Below are positions 41,828 to 49,864 of a stretch of DNA of 64,000 nucleotides, in pieces. The stretch covers positions 1-64,000 of the forward strand of contig CALWEX010000054.1 in assembly GCA_944377425.1 (NCBI GenBank), given 5' to 3'. The DNA is from an uncultured Clostridia bacterium (GTDB lineage: Bacteria; Bacillota; Clostridia; Lachnospirales; Anaerotignaceae). The notes below the pieces were generated by a model, which was not told the DNA's origin, did not search any database, and saw only the letters and a program-made list of their open reading frames with translations. The number at the start of each line of letters is the position of its first letter. Positions within the stretch are counted from its first letter, which is position 1. Both the position numbers and the translations under genes were made by a program.

Positions 41828-42055
41828 AAAGAACAGGGGCCGGAAGCTGAAATAAACCAAGTGCTTAACCATAAACACTTGTCAAACGGCTCAATTATAC
41901 TTTTCCATAACGATGCCAAGTACACTCCTCAGGTGCTGGATACAATATTAAAAGGCCTTAAAGAAAAAGGTTATGAAATTGTGCCTATAAGCGAGCTTAT
42001 ATATAAAGACAACTATTACATGGATAATGAAGGACGGCAGAAGCTTAATTCTTAA
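41815..42055 (+). pseudogene. Polysaccharide deacetylase, 3' part of the split gene
   Basis: Encodes the C-terminal 80 residues missing from 25763-26317. It starts within the codon for motif 4 (the residues S-L-D-W of DVDSLDW) and contains motif 5 in SIILFHNDAKYTP, with its catalytic-site His, then LKGLKEKGYEIVPISELI, the typical end of PdaB/YlxY-like enzymes. There is no Shine-Dalgarno, and only a TTG codon (41801) is available upstream within the element, so it should not be translated alone. All motifs are intact and there is no frameshift, which suggests that the gene is still under selection and is rebuilt by excision, or that the insertion is recent. Confidence 0.92.
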
Positions 42056-42103
42056 AGCCGTGGTGACATAGAAAATTTTTTGAAAAAAAATCTAAAAAAA
42101 GTC

Positions 42104-42132
42104 TTGTAAATTTTATACTTAAGTATTATAAT
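42104..42132 (+). promoter_or_regulatory. Strong SigA-type promoter
   Basis: TTGTAA (42104-42109), 17 bases, TATAAT (42127-42132). It drives a short leader that meets the terminator-like hairpin at 42204-42245 before the XRE gene. Confidence 0.7.
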
Positions 42133-42139
42133 GTTTGCG

Positions 42140-42245
42140 TTAGATAAATAAGTTAGAAAAAGTTAGGAAAAATTAACAAAATAGGTTAAATATAGTTGAT
42201 GTCAAGGTGGACACTTCGTAGGAGTTGTCCGCCTTTTTGCTTTTT
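42140..42245 (+). ncRNA. Possible small RNA or attenuated leader of the XRE gene
   Basis: About 105 bases between a strong promoter and a terminator-like hairpin (AAGG-T-GGACA pairing with TGTCC-G-CCTT, then T-rich). The AG-rich body has repeated GTTAG/GTTAGAAA-like stretches. It could be an independent sRNA or a leader controlling 42274-42495. Confidence 0.4.
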
Positions 42246-42273
42246 TACGGATTATTTAAAGGAGTGATTTGTA

Positions 42274-42495
42274 ATGCTTAAACTTGATGTACTTAGACTG
42301 CTTGAGGAAAATGGAAAAACAAAATACTGGCTTTATAAAAGACTTGGCATGAGCTACCAGAATTTTAATAAAATGGTTAATAACGAAACTTCATCTATAC
42401 GTTATGAAGTTATAGAAGAACTTTGCGGTCTTTTTAACTGTACCCCAAACAGACTTTTTTCTCTTGACTCCGCCGTATCAAAGCAAAGCTCATAA
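42274..42495 (+). CDS. XRE/YozG-type small transcriptional regulator
   Basis: A 73-residue single-domain helix-turn-helix protein: KTKYWLYKRLGMSYQNFNKM is the HTH core and IEELCGLFNCTPNRLFSLD the closing helix. GGAGTG precedes ATG 42274. It lies just outside the split-gene element, after the 3' part of the deacetylase and behind a possible attenuator. No target is evident; it may be autoregulatory. Confidence 0.88.
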   Translation: MLKLDVLRLLEENGKTKYWLYKRLGMSYQNFNKMVNNETSSIRYEVIEELCGLFNCTPNRLFSLDSAVSKQSS

Positions 42496-42574
42496 TACAG
42501 CACACCCCTAAAGGAAATAAAATATCCTTTTTCCTTTATTTAAACCATTTCCAAATAAAAATCTCCTCAATTTA

Positions 42575-42745
42575 AAAATTGGGGAGAACAAAAACCCCAA
42601 GGTGTTTAGCCTGCTGAAGCTTTTCAAAATACTTCACCCAATTCACCCAATAAATATATAATATCATTTCATTTTAACCAGCAGGCCGCACCTTATAATT
42701 TATATTCCATACTTAAGAACGCGTTAAAACGCGTTCTTTTGTTTT
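42575..42745 (+). ncRNA. Structured non-coding region ending in a terminator
   Basis: Consists of a hairpin TTGGGG/CCCCAA (about 42579-42600), a long-range stem AAGGTG..GCCTGCTG (42599-42616) with CAGCAGGC..CACCTT (42679-42694), an inner GAAG-TTTT/AAAA-CTTC hairpin, and two tandem TTCACCCAA copies (42633-42650) in the loop. It ends in the strong terminator AAGAACGCG/CGCGTTCTT (42715-42738). No open frame is convincing here. A candidate sRNA, not matched to a family I know. Confidence 0.45.
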
Positions 42746-42746
42746 T
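42715..42746 (+). terminator. Intrinsic terminator
   Basis: AAGAACGCG, loop TTAAAA, CGCGTTCTT, then TTGTTTTT. Confidence 0.85.
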
Positions 42747-42819
42747 AATACTAAACTTTAAGCCATATAAATTTACACAATAATCATAAATATACTTTCA
42801 CTTATATTCCTAAACATTT

Positions 42820-43809
42820 TTAGCCGCTGTACTTAACTATAAGTATTTCAACAGCCGTTTCGTCCTGAAGCATACCTGATTTAATACCATAATCAGTATT
42901 TAAGCAGTCCTTAAAAGCAGATTTTAAAGTATCCGGCGTAAAGTTACGGCTTTGACTTAAAGCCATTTTAACAACAAAATCCTTCTGCCCCATTAACTCA
43001 CATACTTCCTTTTGGCTTTTTCCACTGTTAGTTAATCCGGCGGCCTCTATCATAAGCCTAAACTGCCGTGCAATCATGGCAAGTATACCTATTGGCTGTT
43101 CTTTAAGCGCAATAAGGTTTCTGTATATTTTAACGGCTTTATCAGTTTCTCTCTTGCCTATAGCCTCAACTAAATCAAAAATATGCGCTTCCATAGCTTT
43201 AACACATACTTTCTCTATATCAGCGTTTTCAACCACTGTATCCGGTCCTTTGTAGCTTATAAGCTTGTTAAGCTCTGCGGCAGCATTTTCCATGCTGTAG
43301 CCTACGGTTTTAAAAAAGAACATCGTCTGTGCTCTGTCCATTTTAATTTTATTCTTAGACAGCATTTTTTCCGCCCAAATATAAAGCTCGTTGCCTTGAG
43401 GTGCCGCACATAAAGCGGCATAGCCGCATTTAACTACTGCTTTAAAAAGCCTAAGCCTTTTGTCCGCTTCTTCTTCTGAAAAAACTACACATGTGCTCTC
43501 CGGCAGGTTTTCTATCATCTCTGCTATACGCTCACTGTCGTTTTTCCTTCCAGCTTTAAAAAGCCCGCTGTCTTTAATAATTAAAAGACGCTTATCACTC
43601 ATAAAAGGTATAGTTTCGCTGGCGTCTATTATACGGTTTATGTCAACAGCACCGTTAAATACATCTGTATTCATTTCTGAAAAACTTCCGCCAGCAACAG
43701 CGTTTTTAAGCCTTTTAACATATAAATCTCTTAAAAAGCTTTCACCGCCATAAAGCAGATAACATTTCTCGAAATTCTTTTTAGCTATATCGCTTTTAAT
43801 CCTTTTCAT
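42820..43809 (-). CDS. holA: DNA polymerase III delta subunit
   Basis: Clamp-loader subunit that opens the beta sliding clamp. The 329-residue length and domain layout fit: an N-terminal domain starting KCYLLYGGESFLRD, a RecA-like AAA+ core (TIPFMSDKRLLIIKD; CVVFSEEEADKRLRLFKAV), and a C-terminal collar domain (PIGILAMIARQFRLMIEA ... KMALSQSRNFTPDTLKSAF). No Walker A is expected in this subunit. It lies 48 bases after comEC, a common neighbour pair in Firmicutes. Confidence 0.92.
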   Translation of the reverse strand: MKRIKSDIAKKNFEKCYLLYGGESFLRDLYVKRLKNAVAGGSFSEMNTDVFNGAVDINRIIDASETIPFMSDKRLLIIKDSGLFKAGRKNDSERIAEMIENLPESTCVVFSEEEADKRLRLFKAVVKCGYAALCAAPQGNELYIWAEKMLSKNKIKMDRAQTMFFFKTVGYSMENAAAELNKLISYKGPDTVVENADIEKVCVKAMEAHIFDLVEAIGKRETDKAVKIYRNLIALKEQPIGILAMIARQFRLMIEAAGLTNSGKSQKEVCELMGQKDFVVKMALSQSRNFTPDTLKSAFKDCLNTDYGIKSGMLQDETAVEILIVKYSG

Positions 43810-43857
43810 ATCACATTACCACCATATTACTTAGCTAATTTATTAATAACAGCTTTG

Positions 43858-46071
43858 TTAGTGTTTAATAAAAAATTCAGTTCCATTTGTTTTAAATGTT
43901 ATTTTTCCGTAATTTTCAGTATCAATAACATCAAAATTTACAGCTTCATTGTTTTCAGTAATTACATATTTAGCTTTTGACTCAGTTATAAAATCTTTAA
44001 TACTGTCACTTTCTAAACTTTCCGAATATACAGCGTCAGATAAAATATCATAACCAGCATACATTAAATATTTTAACTCGGTTTCTTCAGCCCCACCCAA
44101 ATAAAAAAATACATAATCACCGCTTTTAAACTTAAACATTGCATTTTCACACATTATGCCGTCTATCATATTTTCATTAGGAAATACACAGTACATGTTA
44201 AAATTATTCTCAAAATCTGCAAAGCATGGGGCTGATATGTACTTAATTTCTGTACCAGTGTTATATGCGGCAAATAGCAGAGTTTCAAGGCTTTCTTTGT
44301 TCTCAGCCGTACCCTTAGGTATATAAATTACATCTGTTCCTCCGTCATTAATAAAATCAATGGCAAAATTTATATTGCTTTTGTCTGTGCCATCAATAAA
44401 AAGTGCGTCAGCGGTTTTTCTGCCTAAAAGATTAATGTACTCTACCGCATTTTTGGCTTCGTTGCCAAAACCACCTTTATTTCTTTGGCCTATTAAAAAC
44501 ACTTTACCGCTGTATGTTTTTATAACAGCACCTCCGCCGTAATCAGATGGCATAAACTCAACTGTGTTGTACTTAAATATAAGCCTGTTGGAAATAACAC
44601 TAAAAACACAAGCCGCCGTAAGCAAAACAGAAATTGCTCTGCTTTTTCTGCTGTCTTTTAAAACAATAAAAGATAGCAATACACAATAAAACAGTACCAC
44701 AAACACAATACTTGGCCTGCCAGTAATAATAACAGAAAATGGTATACGTGTTATAATACCACAAACTAAGCTTATAAAATTTAATATTAAATAAACTATT
44801 CCGCCTAGAAATATACCAAGTGCTGTGCTAAAAACACCAGCTACAGCACTGGCAAAGCCTAAAGCAGTTAGCACACCTAAAAGCGGAACAACAAAAACAT
44901 TTGTAATAAAACCGTAAACCGGCACTTCATAAAAATTATACGCCAATATTGGCAAAGTACATATATTTACAAAAAGTGATATACATACCATTTCTTTAAT
45001 ACGGCTTAGTACAGTATCCTGTTTAAATTCACAAATATTATTAAATGCCAAAATAGCCGTTACAGATATAAAGCTTAACTGAAATCCAACGGAAAATAAA
45101 CTGTAAGGGTTAAAGGCCAGCAGTGCCAAACCAGCTATACCCATAGAATTTAAAGTATCGGCTTCACGGTATATAACCTTTGATAAAAGATATACATTAA
45201 CCATAATTGCACTTCTTACAATACTTGCTTTGCCGCCGGCGAAAACTGCATAAAATGAAATAGCAAAAATTGTGATGACAGCCGCTTTTCTGCTGTTAAT
45301 ACGCATCATTTTAAGTGCTCTAAGAATCATAATAGAAATTACAGCTGTATGCAGGCCGGATACTGAAAGTATATGTGCAATGCCGGCTGAAGTATACAGT
45401 TCTCTGGTTTCATCACTTAAATAAGACCCATCACCTAAAATAACAGCTTTAAGTACCGAAGATTCATCTCTTGGATAAATGCTGTCAAATATTCTGCCTA
45501 TATATTCACTTAATTCAAAAAGCCTTTGTGATATGCTTTCCTTGTGACCTAAAAGATAAACATTGTCAGCGTTTGCCGTAAATACAATGTTGTTAAGCAA
45601 AATATATTGATTATAATCAAAGCCCGAAACATAGTTTTCTTTTTCGTTTTTATAATTGGAATATGTAATGCCTATATAGTCCCCACGGCGCACAAATACA
45701 CCTTCTGGTGTATAAATAATGCCTCTGCCGCTTACAGTTGTTTCTTTGTTATCTGTTACAAAAGTCATATCTTTAAGAGTAACTGTCTGTCCGCCGTTGG
45801 AATTATAAGAAGTATCGTAAACATAGCCTTTTAAGCTTCCGGATTTATCAAAGCTCTGCTCTTTATATGCACAAGAACCCATAGTAATAATTCCGGCACC
45901 AAATATAAAAGACAGTATAAAAACACTTAGGCTTTTAATTTTGAAATACAAATAAAAATTAATAATTACAGCTAAAAAGGCAAAAAGCATCAGCCCTTTG
46001 CCTTTTAAACATGCTACAGCGGCAATACCTGCCGAAAAATATATAAAAGAATATAACGCAGGTCTTTTCAT
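43858..46071 (-). CDS. comEC: ComEC/Rec2-family DNA uptake channel, without the usual metal-site motifs
   Basis: A 737-residue membrane protein forming the DNA channel for natural transformation. N-terminal helices and a DUF4131-like OB region (about 1-180), then the competence domain (about 200-470) with LSVSGLHTAVISIMIL (the HILSVSGLH signature) and PYSLFSVGFQLSF. In typical ComEC a metallo-beta-lactamase domain with HxHxDH follows. Here the C-terminal 230 residues keep a similar strand pattern (AVIKTYSGKVFLIG, ADALFIDGT) but lack that motif, so nuclease activity is doubtful. It overlaps the GerMN gene by one base and belongs to the comEA-RR-HK-GerMN-comEC run. Confidence 0.92.
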   Translation of the reverse strand: MKRPALYSFIYFSAGIAAVACLKGKGLMLFAFLAVIINFYLYFKIKSLSVFILSFIFGAGIITMGSCAYKEQSFDKSGSLKGYVYDTSYNSNGGQTVTLKDMTFVTDNKETTVSGRGIIYTPEGVFVRRGDYIGITYSNYKNEKENYVSGFDYNQYILLNNIVFTANADNVYLLGHKESISQRLFELSEYIGRIFDSIYPRDESSVLKAVILGDGSYLSDETRELYTSAGIAHILSVSGLHTAVISIMILRALKMMRINSRKAAVITIFAISFYAVFAGGKASIVRSAIMVNVYLLSKVIYREADTLNSMGIAGLALLAFNPYSLFSVGFQLSFISVTAILAFNNICEFKQDTVLSRIKEMVCISLFVNICTLPILAYNFYEVPVYGFITNVFVVPLLGVLTALGFASAVAGVFSTALGIFLGGIVYLILNFISLVCGIITRIPFSVIITGRPSIVFVVLFYCVLLSFIVLKDSRKSRAISVLLTAACVFSVISNRLIFKYNTVEFMPSDYGGGAVIKTYSGKVFLIGQRNKGGFGNEAKNAVEYINLLGRKTADALFIDGTDKSNINFAIDFINDGGTDVIYIPKGTAENKESLETLLFAAYNTGTEIKYISAPCFADFENNFNMYCVFPNENMIDGIMCENAMFKFKSGDYVFFYLGGAEETELKYLMYAGYDILSDAVYSESLESDSIKDFITESKAKYVITENNEAVNFDVIDTENYGKITFKTNGTEFFIKH

Positions 46072-47012
46072 TATTCAATCACAATCTCTTTTGGTTCAAA
46101 GGGCTGACCAAACTCTACATTGCCCTTGTATTCCTCCTGTTTTTCGCCTTCTATAAGGAATTGCACTTTGCTTACATCGTCAAGGGCAGTAAGAGAATTA
46201 ACAATGGAATATATAGTTAAAAGCTCTTTGTCCTTTCCGCCGCTGTGCCTAGAAACAAATTCAGAGCTAAGGTCAACATAACATATTCCGTCCTGAGTCA
46301 TTATATTTCTTACCTTTGTTTCAGAAGGAACTGTAGCCAAATTTCCTTTTGTCTGTGGCCCTTTTATAAGCTCATCCATAACGTATTTTTCAAGAGGCTG
46401 ATTTCGATTAACCTCAACCTTGCGTTCTTCCTGAACTAAGCCTGTGCCGTCGGAATTTGAAAAATACAGTGTTATAAGCTTAACTGAAGTAACCGGTTCA
46501 GCCTCTATTGTGCCGCTTATAATAATATCATCGCCGCTTACAGGGCCTATAGGCTGACCGCCTGTAGTTTTAAGGGACTCACCGTCTATTAAAATTTCAA
46601 CCTGCTTAATAAATGAAATGCCTGTCATTGTTTTTATAAGCGCACCTCGGCAGAACATCTCATCACTTTTTGTCATTTGCAGATATTCCTTGGATAAATT
46701 AAGCTCTAATGTGCCGTTTTCAATTTTTGTACTTAAAATATTAATATTCTCTGGTACTGTACTTACATATTTTTCGTTTTTAGGCTTTGTTTTCATTGTA
46801 TTGAAAGCACTTTGAATTATTTCTTCTTCTGTTTTGCCAACAATGTTGTATTTCTCGCTTTTAAGAGTTCTGTTTTCCATATCAAGGTAATAAATATCAA
46901 GGCCTTGATTAATATTATTTTCTGACGAGTTAATGCTTATAAGTACAGTAACAATAGCAGATAAAATCAAAACAGCCAAAACGACTATTATTGCAATGCT
47001 TATTTTTTTCAT
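46071..47012 (-). CDS. GerMN-domain protein (GerM-like)
   Basis: A 313-residue exported protein, with an N-terminal membrane anchor (about 7-29) followed by two GerMN repeats (about 40-155 and 170-300). Each repeat has the strand pattern of the family (GTLELNLSKEYLQM; GICYVDLSSEFVSRHSGG) and ends in ILIDGE / FLIEGE. GerM in Bacillus acts in the SpoIIQ-SpoIIIAH sporulation complex; GerMN proteins are also found with two-component systems such as LpqB-MtrAB in Actinobacteria. Here it directly follows a histidine kinase, which fits the second association. GGAGG upstream of ATG 47012. Confidence 0.9.
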   Translation of the reverse strand: MKKISIAIIVVLAVLILSAIVTVLISINSSENNINQGLDIYYLDMENRTLKSEKYNIVGKTEEEIIQSAFNTMKTKPKNEKYVSTVPENINILSTKIENGTLELNLSKEYLQMTKSDEMFCRGALIKTMTGISFIKQVEILIDGESLKTTGGQPIGPVSGDDIIISGTIEAEPVTSVKLITLYFSNSDGTGLVQEERKVEVNRNQPLEKYVMDELIKGPQTKGNLATVPSETKVRNIMTQDGICYVDLSSEFVSRHSGGKDKELLTIYSIVNSLTALDDVSKVQFLIEGEKQEEYKGNVEFGQPFEPKEIVIE

Positions 47013-47024
47013 TGGCGCACCTCC

Positions 47025-48449
47025 TTACATGTTATGAATAAGAGGTATTCTTACAACAAAAGTTGTACCCTCATTTTCACGACTTGTAACTTTAATGCTT
47101 CCATTATGCATTAAAACCGTTGAGTGAGTTATAGAAAGGCCAAGTCCGGTTCCTCCCGTTTCTCTGTTGCGTGTTTTGTCTATTCTGTAAAATCTCTGGA
47201 AAATTTTAGAAAGCTCCTCCTCAGCCATGCCAATGCCTGTATCCGACACAGTAATAAAAGCGTTCTGATGGTCACAGTCAAGCACAACTTTAACCTTGCC
47301 GCCTTCATCGGTGTATTTTATGCCGTTTTCCACAAGGTTTGAAACGGCTAATGTAAATTTAGTCCTGTCTATTTCCGCATTTACTTCTTTAACAGCAGTA
47401 TACTCAAAATCTATATTTTTATTGTCCGCCAAAGGCCTGAGCCTTTTTACAATATCCTCTATAACAGAATTTAAGCTTTCTTGGTTAAATGTAACAGGAA
47501 TTTCTTTCTGGTCAAGTTTAACAAGTGTAAGTAAATCATTAATAATTTCTGTCATTCTGTCAACTTCGGAATTTATATCTTTTAAAAACTCAATATATGT
47601 TTCCTTAGGCGCTTCACTGTCAAGAAGTATTGATTCACTGAGAACTTTAATAGAGCTTAAAGGCGTTTTAAGCTCATGGCTTACATTTGAAACAAAGTGC
47701 TGGCGTGAAGTTTCCACTTCTTCCAGTTTTTCGGCCATGTTATTTACAGCGGCGCCTACCTGCATAATCTCGTTGTCGGAATTTTCGTCAACCGGCATGC
47801 GCTCATCAAAATGTCCTTCAGAAATATTGCGTATTACCTCCATAAGCTTGCTTAAAGGACCTGTTATTGTATGAGAAAGCACAAGCACAAATGTAAGAAC
47901 AATACATGAAATAAGTATTGTCATTATATAAACCGGTTTTCGTATTCCGGCAATCATGGCGTGTATATCCTCTGGTTTATAAATAATAAGCACTGTGCCT
48001 GCTTTTTTGCCGCTTTCATCAACTATTGACGTAACAACATAAATATCGCCGCTTTCCTGCTCACGTGCCACGTCTTTAGTTTCAAGAGCTTCTACTATTT
48101 CAGGTATAATAATTGTTTTTCCGTTATCCGTTCCGTTAGAATCCTCAATTACAACACCCATGTCATCGGTAACTATTATTCTAAATCCGCCCTGCTCGCT
48201 TGTAAGCTCAATATCCCTATCAAAAGCATGGCGCATATCCTCGTTTTTAAGATAGCCCGAAATTGTAATATGCCCCGAAAATATATTAGCTTGGTTTAAA
48301 AGCTCCTTCTTTTTTTCTTCTATAAAATAGTTCTCTGTTGTTTTAAACACAACAGCAGTAAAAAGGAAAAGCGGTATTAATCCGGCGCACAGATATGTTA
48401 TTATCATTAAAAATTTAATTCTGTAGCTGCCGCCTTTTTTCTTAGCCAA
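47025..48449 (-). CDS. Membrane sensor histidine kinase (WalK/PhoR-like)
   Basis: A 474-residue transmembrane kinase. TM1 (about 13-33), an extracytoplasmic sensor (about 35-170), TM2 (about 172-195), HAMP (about 196-248), HisKA with the phospho-acceptor His in FVSNVSHELKTPLSS (about 260), and HATPase_c with N-box, DTGIGM and GTGLGLSI. A canonical ATG is lacking: the frame opens with TTG at 48461, directly at the Shine-Dalgarno (GGGGAG); TTG at 48449 is a better-spaced start, with eight bases overlapping the regulator gene. Pairs with the response regulator 48442-49134. Signal unknown. Confidence 0.93.
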   Translation of the reverse strand: MAKKKGGSYRIKFLMIITYLCAGLIPLFLFTAVVFKTTENYFIEEKKKELLNQANIFSGHITISGYLKNEDMRHAFDRDIELTSEQGGFRIIVTDDMGVVIEDSNGTDNGKTIIIPEIVEALETKDVAREQESGDIYVVTSIVDESGKKAGTVLIIYKPEDIHAMIAGIRKPVYIMTILISCIVLTFVLVLSHTITGPLSKLMEVIRNISEGHFDERMPVDENSDNEIMQVGAAVNNMAEKLEEVETSRQHFVSNVSHELKTPLSSIKVLSESILLDSEAPKETYIEFLKDINSEVDRMTEIINDLLTLVKLDQKEIPVTFNQESLNSVIEDIVKRLRPLADNKNIDFEYTAVKEVNAEIDRTKFTLAVSNLVENGIKYTDEGGKVKVVLDCDHQNAFITVSDTGIGMAEEELSKIFQRFYRIDKTRNRETGGTGLGLSITHSTVLMHNGSIKVTSRENEGTTFVVRIPLIHNM

Positions 48450-49134
48450 AATAATAACCAACTCCCCATTTTGTAAATATATACTTAGGCTCGCTTGGCT
48501 TTTCCTCTATCTTTTCCCTAAGACGCCTTACATGTACATCTACTGTTCTGGCATCTCCCGGATAATCATAGCCCCAAATAGTGTCAAGAAGTGTTTCTCT
48601 GCTGTACACTTTACCCGGATTTTCCATAAATAATACAAGCATATCAAATTCTTTTGCTGTAAGGTTTGTTTCTTTGCCGTTTATAAACACACGTCTTGAG
48701 TCAAAATCAACTTTAAGCCCGCGTACTTCAAGGACATTAGGCTTTTTAGCCTCGTTAATATCTACCTTTTTAACACTGCGCCTTAAAATAGCTTTAATTC
48801 GGGCTTTAAGCTCCAAAATATTAAAAGGCTTAACTATATAATCATCTGCGCCGTACTCAAGGCCCATAATTTTGTCCATATCCTCGCCTTTAGCTGTAAC
48901 CATTATAATAGGCACTTGAGAAAAACCGCGTACCTGCTGACATACTTCAAGGCCGTTCATTTTAGGCAGCATAACATCAAGCACAACTAAATCAAATTTT
49001 CTTTCTTTTATATAATTAAGGGCTTCTTCACCATCGTAAGCGGCCTCTACTTCCATGCCGTCCTGCTGAAGGCTGAATTTAATGCCTTTTACAATTAATT
49101 TTTCATCATCAACTACAAGTATTTTATACGCCAT
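48442..49134 (-). CDS. OmpR/PhoB-family response regulator
   Basis: A 230-residue two-domain regulator. Receiver: ILVVDDEKLI (acidic pocket), the phospho-Asp in DLVVLDVMLPKMNG (about residue 52), conserved Thr in VPIIMVTAKG and Lys in YIVKPFN. C-terminal winged helix with TAKEFDMLVLFMENPG, RTVDVHVRRLREKI and WGVGYYF. ATG 49134 follows GAGGGAG; a TTG at 49152 is less well placed. It lies between comEA and its kinase on the same strand, within an 8-base overlap. WalR/PhoP-like by sequence; targets unknown. Confidence 0.94.
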   Translation of the reverse strand: MAYKILVVDDEKLIVKGIKFSLQQDGMEVEAAYDGEEALNYIKERKFDLVVLDVMLPKMNGLEVCQQVRGFSQVPIIMVTAKGEDMDKIMGLEYGADDYIVKPFNILELKARIKAILRRSVKKVDINEAKKPNVLEVRGLKVDFDSRRVFINGKETNLTAKEFDMLVLFMENPGKVYSRETLLDTIWGYDYPGDARTVDVHVRRLREKIEEKPSEPKYIFTKWGVGYYFG

Positions 49135-49135
49135 A

Positions 49136-49510
49136 TCAACTATCTCCCTCAACCGAAATAAAGTCTTTTATATCATTAAATTTACTCTCGCCGATACCAC
49201 TTACATTCATAATTTCCTCAATAGATTTAAAAGGACCGTTTTTAGTTCTATACTCAATTATATTTTCAGCTGTCTTAACACCTATGCCTTTTAAAGAATC
49301 AAGACTTTCAATATCGGCTGTATTTATGTTTATTATTTTATCTTTGTTCAGCTGGTCTAAAAATTCTGTCTGTGTTTTAACATTGTAATAGTATACTGTC
49401 TCATCCGGAGCAAATACAACTATACTGTTTTTGGTATAATTGCTGTACCAAAGACCGCTTAATATTACACATATAGACAAAATCATAAGAAATTTTCTTT
49501 CTTTTACCAA
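49136..49510 (-). CDS. comEA: ComEA-like helix-hairpin-helix DNA receptor
   Basis: A short (124-residue) ComEA: an N-terminal membrane anchor (about 7-26), a short SLBB-like linker, and two helix-hairpin-helix repeats (about 58-122: ININTADIESLDSLKGIGVK; IIEYRTKNGPFKSIEEIMNV). It binds duplex DNA outside the membrane for transformation. The start is TTG at 49510 with a GGGAAG site nine bases before it; ATG 49486 would shorten the anchor. It leads the run to comEC, but four genes separate them, unlike the classic comEA-comEC order. Confidence 0.9.
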   Translation of the reverse strand: MVKERKFLMILSICVILSGLWYSNYTKNSIVVFAPDETVYYYNVKTQTEFLDQLNKDKIININTADIESLDSLKGIGVKTAENIIEYRTKNGPFKSIEEIMNVSGIGESKFNDIKDFISVEGDS

Positions 49511-49594
49511 AATAATCAGCTTCCCGCAATTTATTCATACATTATACATAAAAATCTGTTATAATTATTAAGATTGCGTAAATTATATAAAATT

Positions 49595-49616
49595 TGGTTA
49601 TACTAAATTATAACCA
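49595..49616. promoter_or_regulatory. Inverted repeat upstream of comEA
   Basis: TGGTTATA-CTAAAT-TATAACCA is a perfect 8-bp inverted repeat. It is within the 49511-49864 spacer between divergent genes. It may be an operator or a weak terminator (T-run to the right). I see nothing else convincing in this spacer. Confidence 0.4.
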
Positions 49617-49864
49617 TTTTTTATATGTATTCATAATCTTTTTATATCAGCTATAGAGCTGTTTTGCAGCCCTTCTTATTTATACACTGCCAGATAATTG
49701 TATCACGAATTCAGGCAAAATAGTAGAGCGTAAAAAAATTATTTTAAAACAAAATATATTTGCGGTTTAATTTTAATATAAAATATATAAAACGTAAAAC
49801 CGCATTTAATAAATCCCTTAAACCGTAAAATAAATAATAAATTTAAAGGAGTTACTGTTTAATA

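Noticed and set aside
41801-42055. Independent 84-codon gene starting at TTG 41801
   Set aside because: No ribosome site; the first four codons belong to the element half of the attachment site; the rest is plainly a deacetylase C-terminus.
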